Source: Galbula dea
Lineage: Eukaryota; Chordata; Aves; Piciformes; Galbulidae
DNA length: 64,000 nucleotides
Direction of reading: 5' to 3'
Assembly (NCBI GenBank): GCA_013399015.1
Contig: VWZX01006105.1
Location: 1,488,001-1,552,000 of the forward strand
Below are positions 22,901 through 36,291 of this stretch, one piece after another. Position 1 is the first letter of the stretch. Each line of letters begins with the position of its first letter. The notes under the pieces are model-generated. The model saw only the letters and a program-made list of their open reading frames with translations, was not told the origin of the DNA and made no database searches. A program made the translations under genes and the position numbers.

Positions 22901-25900
22901 AGTGATCTCCAGCTGGGACGGGTGGGTATGGGAGTCAGCAGGGTAGACTGGCTGTAACCACTACCTCCACCCCCCTGCCCAATCTTATTTTCTGTTGCTT
23001 GTTCATACCTCCTAATACAGGTGAGTGCAAGTCTTGTATGCTGGTACAGGCTGAGGCTGAGCCTGGAATAAGCCACAGAAGGGGAAGAGCAAGATTTTTT
23101 TAGTGAAGCAGAGTATAAATCCTGACTCTTCACTCCTAAATGCCCTGAAGCCATGCAGGAAGGCAGCACAGAACTTCTTGTGGATAGAGAGCTCTCAGAG
23201 TCCTGAGTCTGAGCTTTTCCTGGCAGAGAAAATTTTATCTAGAATTCATGTCAGGTAAATATACAGAGGTCACATTCTTATGGGTGAGTTTTAAGCCGAT
23301 TTCTGTTTGAAGAAGAGGTCTGAAGATATGTGTGGGCTGGGCTGCAGATGATAAGAAATCCTCAAAGTAGAGACTAAAATCCAAGATGAAGAAACTTAAA
23401 TTGTTCCCTAGCAATAGTAGAGGGAATATTTTTCTAAATATATTATACAGGCAACTTAATAGTCCCCTAAAGAGCTACTGCAGGAGTTATGGAGACAAAA
23501 TTTAATCATAAAAATATGAACTAAAGGGATTTTATCTCTGCTTTAATTACATATTTTAGTGAAACATCTGCTCTGACATTGCTATCAGGTCCTTCATCCT
23601 CAGCCATGTCACCATTCATTCTTTCAGGGCCAAAGGGCACCTATTAATTTAATAAAGGACTTTATGTAATTTGGAGAAAAGTATTACTGTTTCCTAGAAC
23701 AGATAGCCTTGGGCTTTATAGCAATAAACACCAAATAAAGCAATAAATAATTATCAGCTGCTCCTGGCCCAAGATGAGCTTGCCTTTCTATGAGTAACAT
23801 ACTTCATTAGGACTGCAGGTCATTGACTGGATGCTGGCCTGAGGTGAGGCTGCCTGGAAAATGATGGGATGTGACATGAGAAATTGCTGTATGTGGCAGT
23901 TGGCAATGTGGGAGACTGCCAAAAGTTACAGCTCACACTGTGAGAAAAGGCTGAATTTTAGAGGTTGTTTCAGGGGAGGTATGTAAGAAATGGCTGAACT
24001 TCACAGATAAACAGAGGGATGTTTTGAGGAGTGCTGAGGACCTCTTGGAGAATAGAATCTTGCAAGTCCAGCAGTGCCTAAAGAAGCAAGTCAACAATAC
24101 TATGTACCTCCAAAGTGACGTAAGCAGTAGTATTGAAATACCAAATTCGGGTACAGATACAGCAAAACTGAGACAAGAAGAAGAAAGCTGTCTGGGAGTG
24201 CCCGATGTGCAGCCCTGTGCCTGATCACCATAGCTGAAAGCAGGACAACAAACCAGCTGCATTTCTCTAACCACATCACATCCGACAGTTCTGCCTCTGT
24301 GATCAAGGAGGTCTGTGCAAGTATCTGGAACAATTACTGCCCAATTACTTTCCAGTCATTAGGACTAGGACTCTATTATTTTGTGCTTTAAGTGTCCTGC
24401 ATAATCTGGTCATTTACACTGCACCTAAAACATAGAAGCTGAGTGCAGTCACTCAGTGCTTTCTGGGGAGGAAGATGTCTCTGAAGGTCTCCAGCGGAAG
24501 CCTGTCTGCCTAATTATATTCATGGAACCAATTTCCTGAGATCTCCGGTCTTTTAAGTAGTTCAGCAATTTATTTACATCTAGTCAAATGAGATCTACGT
24601 GAAAAGATTTTAATAAAAATTGGTAGAGTATGCTGAAGCTAGAGGGCTTTGATGACAAAGTCTGTAATTAGTGATGCCTAAACAAAAAGGAAAACTTAAG
24701 GAAAAGTGAAAAATTTCAGTTGATTTTGCTGGAAAGAAGTAAAATTAAATTCTGCACAAAAGAAGCCTTTTTGCTTATTCTCATTCTGAGCTTTTTCTTA
24801 CAAATGTTTTTATAATATTATTTAGAATTACAGTAATGTAATTATTCATAATAAGATTAAAAATTTTAGAATGCTTACGTTCAGAGGAATAGAAGAGTAC
24901 TGTGGAAAAGCAGAAGTGCTTTCAGCTTCCATCTCTGACCAAGATGAAATCTACTTCTTCACTGTCATACTCAAAAAGTAAAGCACAAGCTCATACAGTG
25001 CAGATAAATACTTCTGCAAATGGAATTCTATATATTAAGTAAATTGCAGTTTTTATAGTCTTTTTATGTTTAACTATGTACATAAAATTGCCTCTTAAAG
25101 CTGTAACAGAGATATATTGCTAAATATTATTCTGAGATCTAATTAATATTTCTAATAATTTTACATACTATATTAAAAAAAAAATACCTGTGGTCATCAA
25201 GACACAAATGTAGTTAAATTTAAATTCCTGTGGCTCATACCAAGTACATTTTTCTATAAACAAATGTTTCCTTATATATGGAAAGTATAAAGCTTGTTTA
25301 CATGCCTGGATAAGGAGTATGTTCTGTTCACTGTTAATTTCCCTGCCCAGAGGTGCCTGAGTGCTGAATACTAATAATAGGAAAGTATGTTGCCAGCACA
25401 AGCTATGAAGTGAAATGCTCTGTTTATAGACAGTGAGCAGACACTCTTTATAGCCTTGCTAATGTGTGTAACCATACATATAAGTGTGCACATACAGACA
25501 GGTCAAGTTTATTGGTTTATGTCCCAATGCTTATGCACTGTTAAATATCTGTTAGATCTCTCCATTTTCTTCTTACTCCACAGAAACCTTAATAATTAAA
25601 TAGAACCTGACTTCCACATGCAAAACCTGTACCTTCTAAAACCAAAAATAAAATAAAAATATATATAGCCCCTTGTGGGAACTGCGGTGGCTTTGGTGGG
25701 ACTGGTAGCAAATACTTCTTTGGGAGCTGGTAGTGATGGTTTCTGTGAAGGGTTTTACAGCATATTGCATGGTTTTATCAAATCGTTCCATGAACAGGAT
25801 GTCTCCAAAATGCATGTAAGAACACTAATTTAATCCCAAGTGATCTACGAACACATGCACCTCTAGTCACTTGAATCAATCATCCCTTTCTCAAGGAATG

Positions 25901-28900
25901 TAGAAAAATGGCTTTCCCGTCTTGTGAGACAACGTGGTGTTCTGGCTGCTGTGATTCCCAGGGGCAGCTTTTGCAGCTTTAAAGATCATGAAAGAAGGGA
26001 AGAAGCAGGCCAACTTTGTTCTCACACTTAATTCTCACAGTGCAGCGCTTTACACAACTGCCAACACTCAGTGTGCTGTTTTTAACAGCAATCTGCTGTT
26101 GGGATCATGCACATTGTACAATCTGCCTGGTTATCAGCATCGACAAGTGCAATTTACTCTGAGCCTGCATGTGTTTTGTTCATCCTAGCAGGTTTTAGCA
26201 CCCTTAGTTAAGCTCGTGAGTGGTGAGCTCTTGTAAATACCTCAGGAACAAATTTCTTTGGTGGCAACTTCCTGCTGGACAGCCAGGGTGACTGCAACAG
26301 CTTAAAGAACTTTTTTAAAGCTGCTGTGATTGAGCTGCTGAGATACCTGGAGTTTCTGGCCAGCAGAAAGACATTACAAGGCACAGACAATAAAATGGAA
26401 GCAGTGGAAGCATTGTTATTTTGAGCTCTCCCAGGAATTTGTGCCATAAAAAAAAATTTTAAAAAATAATAAAAAAAGATATCTTATGGGAAGTGCTAGA
26501 AACCTTCAAATAAAACTGATGCCAAGAAACTGTTTTTTAAGAGCTGGTACAGTATAAACAAAGTGTAACATCAAGCATTTATACATGGTATTTTTTTTGT
26601 TTTGTATCATGTTTTGCTGTTTCCTTTCCTGCTTTACTGTTCCTCCTAGAATATCTGCCATATATCTCTGAAGCACACACTTCACACCATACACTGAGTT
26701 GTAGAAGATGAATGTCTAGAAGTCGTTTTAACCACTCCCATCAGTCTGCTTTTCATTGATTAAACTGAACTGTTTTATTTGATTTGGCATAGAAATACTA
26801 AGGAATGATTTTATTTAACAGATTGAGATCTTTGTCCTCAGTTTCCACAGCAAAGCAAAGTTATTGAGACACTAAATTAAATACAGACTTTGGAGTCTCT
26901 GTTTTGCTTATTACATTGCTCTCTGTAATAGCTCCATTGAAGTTAGTGGAAAAAATCCTATTAAATTAGAGGGACTTGGTTAGGACATAAAACTGTGAGA
27001 TCATCACAGAAGTCAAGAAGATCATCATGGAAGTCATAGCATTTCATGGTGAAAAATAAGGATGAGAGCAGAATCCAATCCTTGCAGGGCAATATTTCTA
27101 CTTAATAAAAATAACATGAACACTGTGGTAGGATTTTGTTTTCACTGTTCCTGTAGTCCTTTGAAAAAGTTTTCCATTTGTGGCTGTGTGTGAGAGCATT
27201 TCTGGAAATCAGAGGGCTGGGAGAATGTTCAGATTAAAAATTGTACAGACTTTGTCTCCCAGACTGACACTTTCATACCTGCCAAACATCCCCTCACTTG
27301 CAATCCAGGGAAATGGGTTTTTGAATATTTAGACCTCTTGTTCATCACAATAAGCATAGCTTTCCTAAGGACAAAGAGAGTCTATAAGTTGAGCCTGGCT
27401 TGATCTGAAGCAATGATCATGTAGCAAATCTAAATGCTCCTAACAAAAGCACATCCATCATTAGCTAGTACTAATGTAGCAGAGTTATCAGTCAAGACCC
27501 TTCTAAACTCTGGTTAAAATCAGCTGTCTCTAATATCACCTGCACAGGCAAAGCCTGAAATCTCATTTGGTATCTAATCAAAACTGAGCATATATCTTTT
27601 GGAGGGAATCCAATTAAGCATAAAGCAAAGGAGAAGTGAGCTACTCAAAATATTTCCGCTGGTCTGTATGGTAATAGTAATGGTAAAGCTGACTCATGGA
27701 GACACAGACAGGAAACTCAAATCACACATGTGATTGCCCTTTATTGCATAGTCTGAGTAAGAACCTTTTCCTGCTATTTAGTCCCAATGTCTACACTTAC
27801 TTTTTAAATACAGATAATTCCCCACCCCCTGACTAGTAGTGTAGACTTCATTCATCATGAATACAGAGAAGAATGAGATGATGTGTTCCAGTTGCTGCTG
27901 TTTAGAAAAAATGTCTCCTGTAGTTGTAAATTAGGATTCTGCTTTTAAAGAGATTGTTCTGAGATAATACAAATGCAGTTTTGACCTTGATTATGTATCT
28001 CATTGAGAGGTCACTGTAACTGTTCAGTTATTATGCACAAATAATCCAAAAGCTTGAGCTGAACAGAGAAGTCTGTCTGCCTTAAAAGTTTTTAACTATC
28101 CTACATGTTCATGGAAGGATGGATAAAGTTATCCCTGAGGCAAGGATGTCATATTTATGATATTTTTTTATCAAGGATATAATTTTCCTGCAGATTAACA
28201 GACCTTTTGGTCAGTCACGGCCTCAAATTATTTTCCTTCTGTGTGACACCACAGTGTTTTGATACCTGTGCAGAGAATATTGCACATGAACTGATAGCTA
28301 CTACAAATGGAGCGAAAGACTAAGCCAAAGAAATCAACCACATGCCTCCCTTAAAATTTCCATATTTTAAAATTTCCTTGAGAATGCACAATAATATTTA
28401 AAGTTACCTCTGGTGACTTCTTTTTCCTTTGTGGAATGCTGCTATAGGGGACTATTGTCCCTAGACTGTGTAGGGTCAACTCTTTAACTAATTGTGACCA
28501 TTTGTGAAGAGCTGTGTGTTCCCATGTTCAATGGCTTCTCACAATACAGAAACATGACTCCAAGAACATTATTTCACAGTAAGCTAATTTCAGAGTAAAA
28601 GATAGAGTAACTTCTACATATTTGATGAGGTTCACATTGAAAATGTGAAGTGTAGAGGAGAGATTTACATTATATATTTTGGATTTTTGCAACTTTCTAA
28701 ACTACTAAATGATCCCTCACTAGAATACCTTTTAGTACTTTTTTACCAAAACTCCTAGCTTGTCCTGGTTAAAAGTATCTTCATGGTTTCTGAAGACATC
28801 TCACTTAGGTCATCTGACTCAACAGTTTGGGCTCAAGACTTAATGACATTTTGTGCTATTTACATTCCTGACATTTAGATACCAACTGGCTGTTCCCACT

Positions 28901-31900
28901 AACAGAACACCGTACCTTCATGTGCAGAAAACCTGGACGAGGGTGGTCTCTAGTTTCAGATTTCCTCTTGCAATCAAGGCACTGGGAAATGTGGAACCTG
29001 TGACCCTGGGAACCAGGGGTTCGTAGTGGTGGTGACTGGGCAATCTGCACAGCACTGGCTCAACCCACATCCCCATGGATAAAGAACAGCAGAAAACCTG
29101 CCTCCTTTCCCCAGCTTGTTAAATCACTCATGACAAAGGCAGTTGTGTTGGTCTCCTGGAAGTCAATCTCTTCTCATTTTGATAGCTCCCAGCTGCCCTT
29201 TTTTTGTCGGGTTTTCAACCTACAGTTCATCTGAGCATTTCTGAAGGGTATGAAGAAAGTGTTAAATACTTCTCTGCTTGCCTCTGAGTTACCAGACACT
29301 CTTAGCTGAATCTTTGCAAACTCCACAGGGATGCCAGCTGGCAATGTTCACACTTGTCTCCAGGCTTATGAGATTGCAGCCAGCAATCCTGGAGCTGGTG
29401 CAGCAGGCAGGCTTCTGTTTTTATCCTGTCAATGTAACAGCCACTGCTGGCTGTGGTTGATTGCTTGTAAGAACAGCAAATTACTGTGCATTTTTAACTA
29501 TGCTGCTTCTTTTTCAGAGACAGTAATAAATCAGCTTTGAAACTGGTAGAATAGTTAGCTTTCTGCTTCTGATGAGATTTATAAACCTGTGGTAATGCAA
29601 ACATCCGGGGGGAAATTGCTTCTTACCCACTTGTGCTGCTTTTGTCCTTAAACTGTATGGCAAGTTAGGAGCAACTGAAGATATATGATAAATATTGGTG
29701 CACTTCATATTTTAAGGCACAATAATGAGGAGGAGGAATAATAATGGTTAGAGCCTCTGGTCTCATTAATTAGTGTCTCTGGTAACTTCTGTGTTATTAA
29801 GGAGGAAGAACCCCAATCTCTAGGAGCACTTTTTTTTTTCCCTACAATTCCAGATTATATCCTGAAAAAAACCCATAGAAATTAGTAAAATGGCTTAGAA
29901 ATAGGAGCTTGAGTTTGGAAGCATAGTGCCCAAAGAGTCTGGATATCATGGAATTTAGAGGTAAAAGAAACTGTACTGTCAGTGTTATTATTAACTGTAT
30001 TGCTAGTGTTAACTGCCTTTCCTTTGTTTTCCTACATCCTGACATTGTTTATTTCTTTTCTTATGCCAGACCAAGGCCAAGGAGAACCAGAGGTGCTTGA
30101 AGGTGTTTGTTCATTCTCTGCTCTTCCTACCTGGCTCAGAGGGGAACCTGGTCCATTGAGGACCACTGCCTTGGGCTTACCCAACAGCAGAATGTTGTTT
30201 TCACTATCAGATCTCTGACACTGCCACTGGGGTGAGTGCTGACTCATGAGGACTGATGAGGAGAGGAAAGTAACAGGGCAATAAGGCAAAGTAATTTTTT
30301 GCTGCTTCATTGTTAGAAGTTCCAATCTTTTATGTTCTTCTCCACAAGTGAGGGAAGGAAAGATCCTTCTCTCCAACTCACCTACACTTGCCCTTGGAGG
30401 GACTGACAGCACGTAAAATTACACATTGAAGGAGACCTTGTGCTAGTTTGCTTCTCAACAAGCCTCTCCTTTACCCTGATCCCTACACACAAAAATCAGC
30501 TCCTCCAGCAGATTGAAACATGGCTCACTGAAGTGCTGCTGGCACCTTTGGTTCGTGGGTAACGTTTGTGGATAACCGTTTAACTTGGCATTTGCCATTT
30601 TATGACATATCTTGTTCATTCTTTACTCAGTTTTCAGATGTTTGTTTGTGAAATCACTGATGTTTCAGAAATTTAAGTACAATAGAATAACCTCATGGAG
30701 GTTCAGTTTGTGACTCCCTGGGGAGACTTGACTAAGGGTTCAAACTTCAGATGGCTGAAGGTAGATGAGGGGGTCTCTTCTCTGTCCCACTAACTGCTCC
30801 AGCATGATGGAGAGTCACTGATCTCATCTGTGCAGTCTGAGTAGCAAGCTCCAAAGTGTACAAAGCACAAGTGGTTAGCAGTGTGCAACCAGTCTGTATG
30901 CTACTGAGGCACCAGTTCTGCTCTTACAGAGAACATGTTACAGCATCACATGCTTGGGATAACTCCACTAAAACAAAGTCATCCAAAAGCATAAGCAGAG
31001 CAGACCTTGACCCTGGAACATTCTGTGTCCAAAGCAGGTGGAACAAAGATACCCCAAACCTCCTAATCAGAAGGCCTGAGAGTCTCTGTTCTGCTCACTG
31101 TTTAGTAATCCTTCAAATTTTCCCTCCTAATGAAGCAATGCCAATATGTCATCAACAAATTACTAAAATGTGTCCCAAGAATAATGATGCCAGCAGTTTG
31201 GAGTGAATTACTTATGCTTTTTACCATTTCTTTAACAATTATAGTTCTATTTAGAATGGAGTGAGTTACATTTCTATTCAGTTTTAGAATGATAAATTGT
31301 GGGATATTAAAAGATACTTCACTGAATGCAAACAATAGAGAACTTAATTATTGCTCAGTGTCACTGTAACATTATGGAACAATTTGAAATTCAACTTGCC
31401 TGGCTAGATTTATTTTAAGTCTGACATTTTTCAGCCTTTGCTTTCGCTCTCTGGGTCTCTTTTTCACTCTGACAACACATCAATCTATTTTGTAAAGGTT
31501 CTAACATTAAAGTCATCTCTTTTAATCTGATTTTTTCCCCCTTATTTCATATTGGGAAAAAGCATTCACTTCTCCCTTACCACTTTTCTCATGTCTTTAT
31601 GTGAAAAAGTCTGCTTTTCTCCAAGAATGAACACAGATTTTTCATATAAAAACAAGCAGGAATTGTCAATCCTAGCCATCCACTCCTCTGCTTCATCAGA
31701 CTCAGCTTCTCCCTTATATTTTTGCAGTCCAATAGTTCTGGTTTCCTCCCATAGCTGCAGGAAGACAGGATTTCCTTTAACTCGTGTCCCCCTCCCCCTA
31801 CTCTTCCCCCTGGTTACAGACATGGTTCGTTTGTTTTGCATGCACGCTCAAAGAGGAAAGCAACTGGAGTTCTCTGGCCTGAGGCTCTTGCAGTCCATCC

Positions 31901-34900
31901 ACTTCTGACACCAGCAAATTACACTATGTGTTAAAGCAACATCTTTTTTTTCCCCTAGGCTCCAGACTGGGTTTGAAGAGAACGTGGTTTAATTCTTAAT
32001 TTTACTTAGCTGTTCTATAAACTGTTTTCTTTAAAGAGTGTAAAATAGGATGCTTCTCCCAAGAGCTCATGAAATATTTATTTACTGTTTAGAACTCTTC
32101 AGTAAGTAACAAAGGTCTCGATTTGGGAAAACACAAAAGTTTCTGTAAAACCAATCTGAGCTTGCTGGCTGAATGTAAATACGCAGGCTGGGCAAATTAG
32201 TAACTAATTCATGCATAATAAAACCCATATGCTTCTAGAAGTAATTAGCCTATTGTTTTGATTCAGGGTATATTTGCTTAATAGCCTTAATAGCTGCTTA
32301 CTTTCACAACCAGATCAAAATTAACATGCAAGGAAGTGACATTCAGATAAAATCAATCATTTCAATAATAAGAATTTCAGATTTTATTGATGTTTTCATA
32401 GATGGCCTGAAATCACTGAATTTTAGCTTTTCTGTGTCTGAGAAAATGGCAATTATTTGACTAGAGCTAAATGAGCTCCTTAGTTCACTTAAACCAGAAA
32501 GATGTTATTAAAAACATTTGTCAGGGGCAAGAAGTAAACACTGAAAATATCTGCTTATTATAGGAAGGCAAAACTTTGCACAAATGCTTAAGGGGATGGA
32601 ATTTCTGGAGGAGAGATGATGGGCGAAGTATCAGCCCACTGAGCACACCTCCTCTGCTTATGGGTACCAGGCAGAGCCCATGTTTAGTCCCAGTTTGCCC
32701 CTTGTGCCCTTGGACTTAAGGAGGTGTGGTACAGGTACTAGCAAGGGTCCATTTGTAGTATGAGTATGTGGAACCTGTTGGACCTTTAGCACCAGTATAA
32801 ACCCAACCCTGTGTCAGACAAAACTGCTGGGCAATTAGTCAAGATGTTTGTGGTTTTTTCTTAATCCCAGGTATATAAACCAGTTAATGAAGCTGAAAAC
32901 TGCTACTAAACCACTTTATAATTTAGTAAAAGTATTTTAGAAGGAGCTTTTAATGAGATAATTAGCTATTTGAAAGCCTTCTCTGAGACTAGACCTTACT
33001 AGTAGGTTTCAAGCAGTTCTTTCAACTGGCATAATCAAGCCTGCAAACAAGGGTGAGGTGGTGTTGGTAGGTTTTTACTACTTAGTCTGCAGGTTGGTCT
33101 GGAGTGCAGCAATGCTCTGTATGAGGAAGGAAAGGGAGACTTGTTTTCTGCAGGCGTAGCTTTGCACAAGGAATCTGTGGAGGAGTACAAAGCTGTCACG
33201 GTGTGTGCTGGATAAGGGCTTGGCTCCTCACTCCCTCCTCTGGTCCAAAGAGCTACAGTCATCAAAAAGCTTAGCAGAAAAAGATGAAAATAGCTGTACC
33301 AAAGTGTCAGCTACAAAATGAGCAGGCTTTGTTGTCCAGGAATTTCTGTCCAGTCAGCTGTCCTGCCAAAGGTAGAGGCATCACATAACACAAACCTTTA
33401 GATTGCTACTTTTAGCACAAGTTATTCCATCTGTGTATTTGCCATGGGAAAGCACATGGATAGATGAGTGTTTAACAAAAAGCTGATGCTACTGGCAAGT
33501 AGATGCCATGAATATTGTATTTTCATGAAATGTCAAAAATCACATCTGTGGCTCCAAAATCAAGAGATTTTATTTTTTAAAAATGAGATTTTTTGTCTTG
33601 TCTGTTGGTATTTGGTTTATTTAGCTTTCAGGTTTCCACCTTTAAGCTTAAACTTTATTTGTAATTTTAATTTTTTTTCCCCAAGTTTTCTTTTAAAGTG
33701 GAAGCTGCTCCCTCTCTGCAGTCTCTGTTTCATCAGGTGGGACCTTTTGAGAGGCACTAAATTACAAGGTACATGACAGACTTATAAGAGCTGTTGTGGA
33801 GGGATGACTTCTTTTTTTCAAAAGGATCAAACAGTTCATCTGGAAAGAAAACAACATGTTTCTTTCCTCAAGATTGGGCTGGGTAGGTGAAGCTGATTTT
33901 ATAAGAAAAATAGCATGAAATAACTAGAAAATGCACTGCAAACTTTCTTACCTTGCAATTCGAAAAAATGATCCTCTATATCCTAGGACTGCTGGTAAGA
34001 GAAGTCCTTTATATAGCTTCTCGCTTCTCACCCAGCCTTCGAGCTGACCCTGTGCGCATGTCCTTCCTCACTTAACCTGATTGCCTGTGGCTTGGCTGTG
34101 CCACTGTCAGCTGATCAGCATTTCCGCGGTGATGGCCCCGCAATTCCAGTTGCAGAAACGTTTGGGAAGGAGGCACAGACCTGCAGGGGTCACATCTGCA
34201 GAGATTATATTTTTCTTTTCACAAATCGCAGCTAAGAAATAAACCCTTCTCTGCATCAGGAGGAGCATTTAATTTTAAATGGAATGGTTTAAATGCAATG
34301 GTTCTGTCACTCTGTCACTGTTACTTTTAGCTTTAGGGCTCAGTGCTGTGCCAATAAAGCTAATGGGAATTTTCCCACTGCCAGTAAAAAGAGCAGGATT
34401 TGGCCTTTCAGACCAACACAATTAATTCTAGTGTGCAGTCTGGCTTCAATTTTTAATGAGAAAGTGGGAATAAACAGAACAAAAAGTCTTCCACAAGTCT
34501 CAGATCCTCAATAAATGTGGCATAATGGTAGAGCTAAAATTAACACTATTTTTTACAATCTGGATGGGCAGGTGAGGGCTGTTTCTCACCAGTAGTTGTC
34601 ACACCCTGATGCTGTAGGTGGCCTGTTTATAGTGCCCAAATAGAATGGATTTCCCAACCGTTCACTCACAGAAATGTCTGGTTGGTGAAAGTGAATGATT
34701 CTCACATTGGCTGAAAATAGTTTTCAAAGTTATCTGCTACAAAAATCCAGCTATCATAGCAGGAGGCTTGCCTCATCTCTGAGAAAAATCCCTTTTTACC
34801 TATAGACTCAATGTTTTTCAAGGAACACTGAAATTTCTTGAGATCACTGGCTTAGGTTTCCAGAAAGACAGCTGTGTAAGAAGTGGGAAGCATAGGATTA

Positions 34901-35565
34901 CATTATGGTTTGTGTCCTTGTCAATACCAATTCCACAGGAATAAGAGAAAAAATCAGGGTAAGACAAGTTGGTAGAAACACAGGATTTATTGCCAGAGCA
35001 AATCAAGATGTATATAACCCCCTTTCTGTTTTATAACAGATTCACCTGGTGGGTCTGAACCCATTATATTGATGGTAAAATGCATTGCTGCTAGCACACA
35101 CCTGACTCCTAAACGTAAGACTTGTCAGTGGCAGCAATTGTGTATGTACCACACAGTCTGAAGGAGAGAGGATGAACGAAATCTCCAGGGGATCTCTTCC
35201 ACTTATTGAAGCTGATACAGGTGTGTACATCATCCTCCTGCTCCTCTCCTGATGTAGTGTATACTGTTTATAAATTGTGCTCCTCTATTTTAGAGGATTG
35301 CAAGGCATAGTCAAACTCTGATAGCTGTCAACACAACCCCAGAGGGGTGGCGGGGGGNCGTAGGGGCTGGTTTTGTGAGTACACACACTGAGGTGGGAGA
35401 GGCAGAATGGACCTGTGAAGGCAGCAGAGCTGCTCCAGCCCTAAGCTTGGGTTGCTGGGGAGAGGGCCCTTGAGAAAAATCCTGGTGTGCATTTCAGACC
35501 AAGCACTGTCTGAAGAGCACATAAAAGAAGGAGCAGACAATTGCTATGTAATCCCTGCTGTGCCT
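19906..35565. other. Intergenic between PDIA6 and KCNF1, first part
   Basis: This 15.7-kb AT-rich stretch has no recognised gene, CR1 or LTR. Open frames are short and lack domains, splice context or start context. A block around 32160-32500 is dense in homeodomain-type AT words and is a candidate conserved element. The single N is at 35358. Confidence 0.55.
35358..35358. other. Ambiguous base (N)
   Basis: The only N in the window, in a G-rich run (GGGGGGNCG). It probably marks a sequencing or polishing ambiguity in the homopolymer rather than a gap of known size. Confidence 0.9.
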
Positions 35566-35570
35566 AGGAA

Positions 35571-36286
35571 AGAGAGAGTTAGGGCCAGACCAGCCACTAA
35601 ACCAGTGACAGATGCTCTCTATTCCCCAAAGGGGAAGAGAAAGGGAATCAGGGAGAGAGACTTATGGTTTGGAAAAGAAAATTAAAACTGCTTTAATGAA
35701 AATAATATCAATAAAAAAAATATATATATAAATATATACAAAACTAACACTGAATCCAAGACCCCTGATGGCAACTACATCACCATCACAAGTCCCAGAC
35801 TCATCCTCAGCAGAAGACAGCAACCGGATTCAGGGGTTGGATTCAGGAACACATGGATTGGGATCAAAGACAGAACAGAGAGAGTTCTCCTCAGATGCTG
35901 ACCATCAAAAAAGAGAGCTTGACCTTGTGATCCCTCTGAATATATGAATATATACTGAATATATGAATATATATGAATATATACTGAATATGACATATAT
36001 GGACTGGAATACCTAGCTCGTCTGTTTATGGTCCTCTGTCCCGTCTGCTCCTCCCCACAGGTGAGCTCTGCATCCCCCAACGTGGTGCAAAAGATTTCCC
36101 AGTCACCTTGGTCTGCATGCCAATTCTTGGCACTAACTTTAAATATCAAGTCCTATTACTACTAGAAGCAGAAACTGCCTGCAAAAACATATTGTTAACT
36201 TCAGAAAGTGCAGTTACTGAAAAGAGACTTTAGCTAAAAAGTAAAATCACTGAATGTAATTGGTTTTTTTAACTCAAATCAGAACA
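35571..36286 (-). mobile_element. Solo LTR (same avian ERV family), copy 2, near-complete, reverse
   Basis: Read on the minus strand it begins TGTTCTGATTTGAG at 36286 and follows copy 1 block by block: the CTGCACTTTCTGAA block, the TGTTTTTGCAG block, the ATTGGCATGCA block, the GTATTCCA block, the CATAAGTCTCTCTCCC block and the GAGCATCTGTCA end. It is about 716 bp. The flanks read AGGAA (35566-35570) and AGGAG (36287-36291), a possible 5-bp target duplication with one change. A minus-strand ATTAAA at 35692-35697 could be its poly(A) signal. No internal genes are attached. Confidence 0.8.
35938..35991. repeat. AT-rich tandem repeat inside LTR copy 2
   Basis: Imperfect units of the GAATATATGAATATATACT type are repeated about three times. 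The block lies where copy 1 has its TATATAA box, so it looks like a local expansion of the LTR TATA region after insertion. Confidence 0.75.
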
Positions 36287-36291
36287 AGGAG

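Noticed and set aside
30032..30412. 126-codon minus-strand open frame
   Set aside because: No known domain and no splice or promoter context in intergenic DNA. An overlapping plus-strand frame of similar length suggests a stop-poor stretch.
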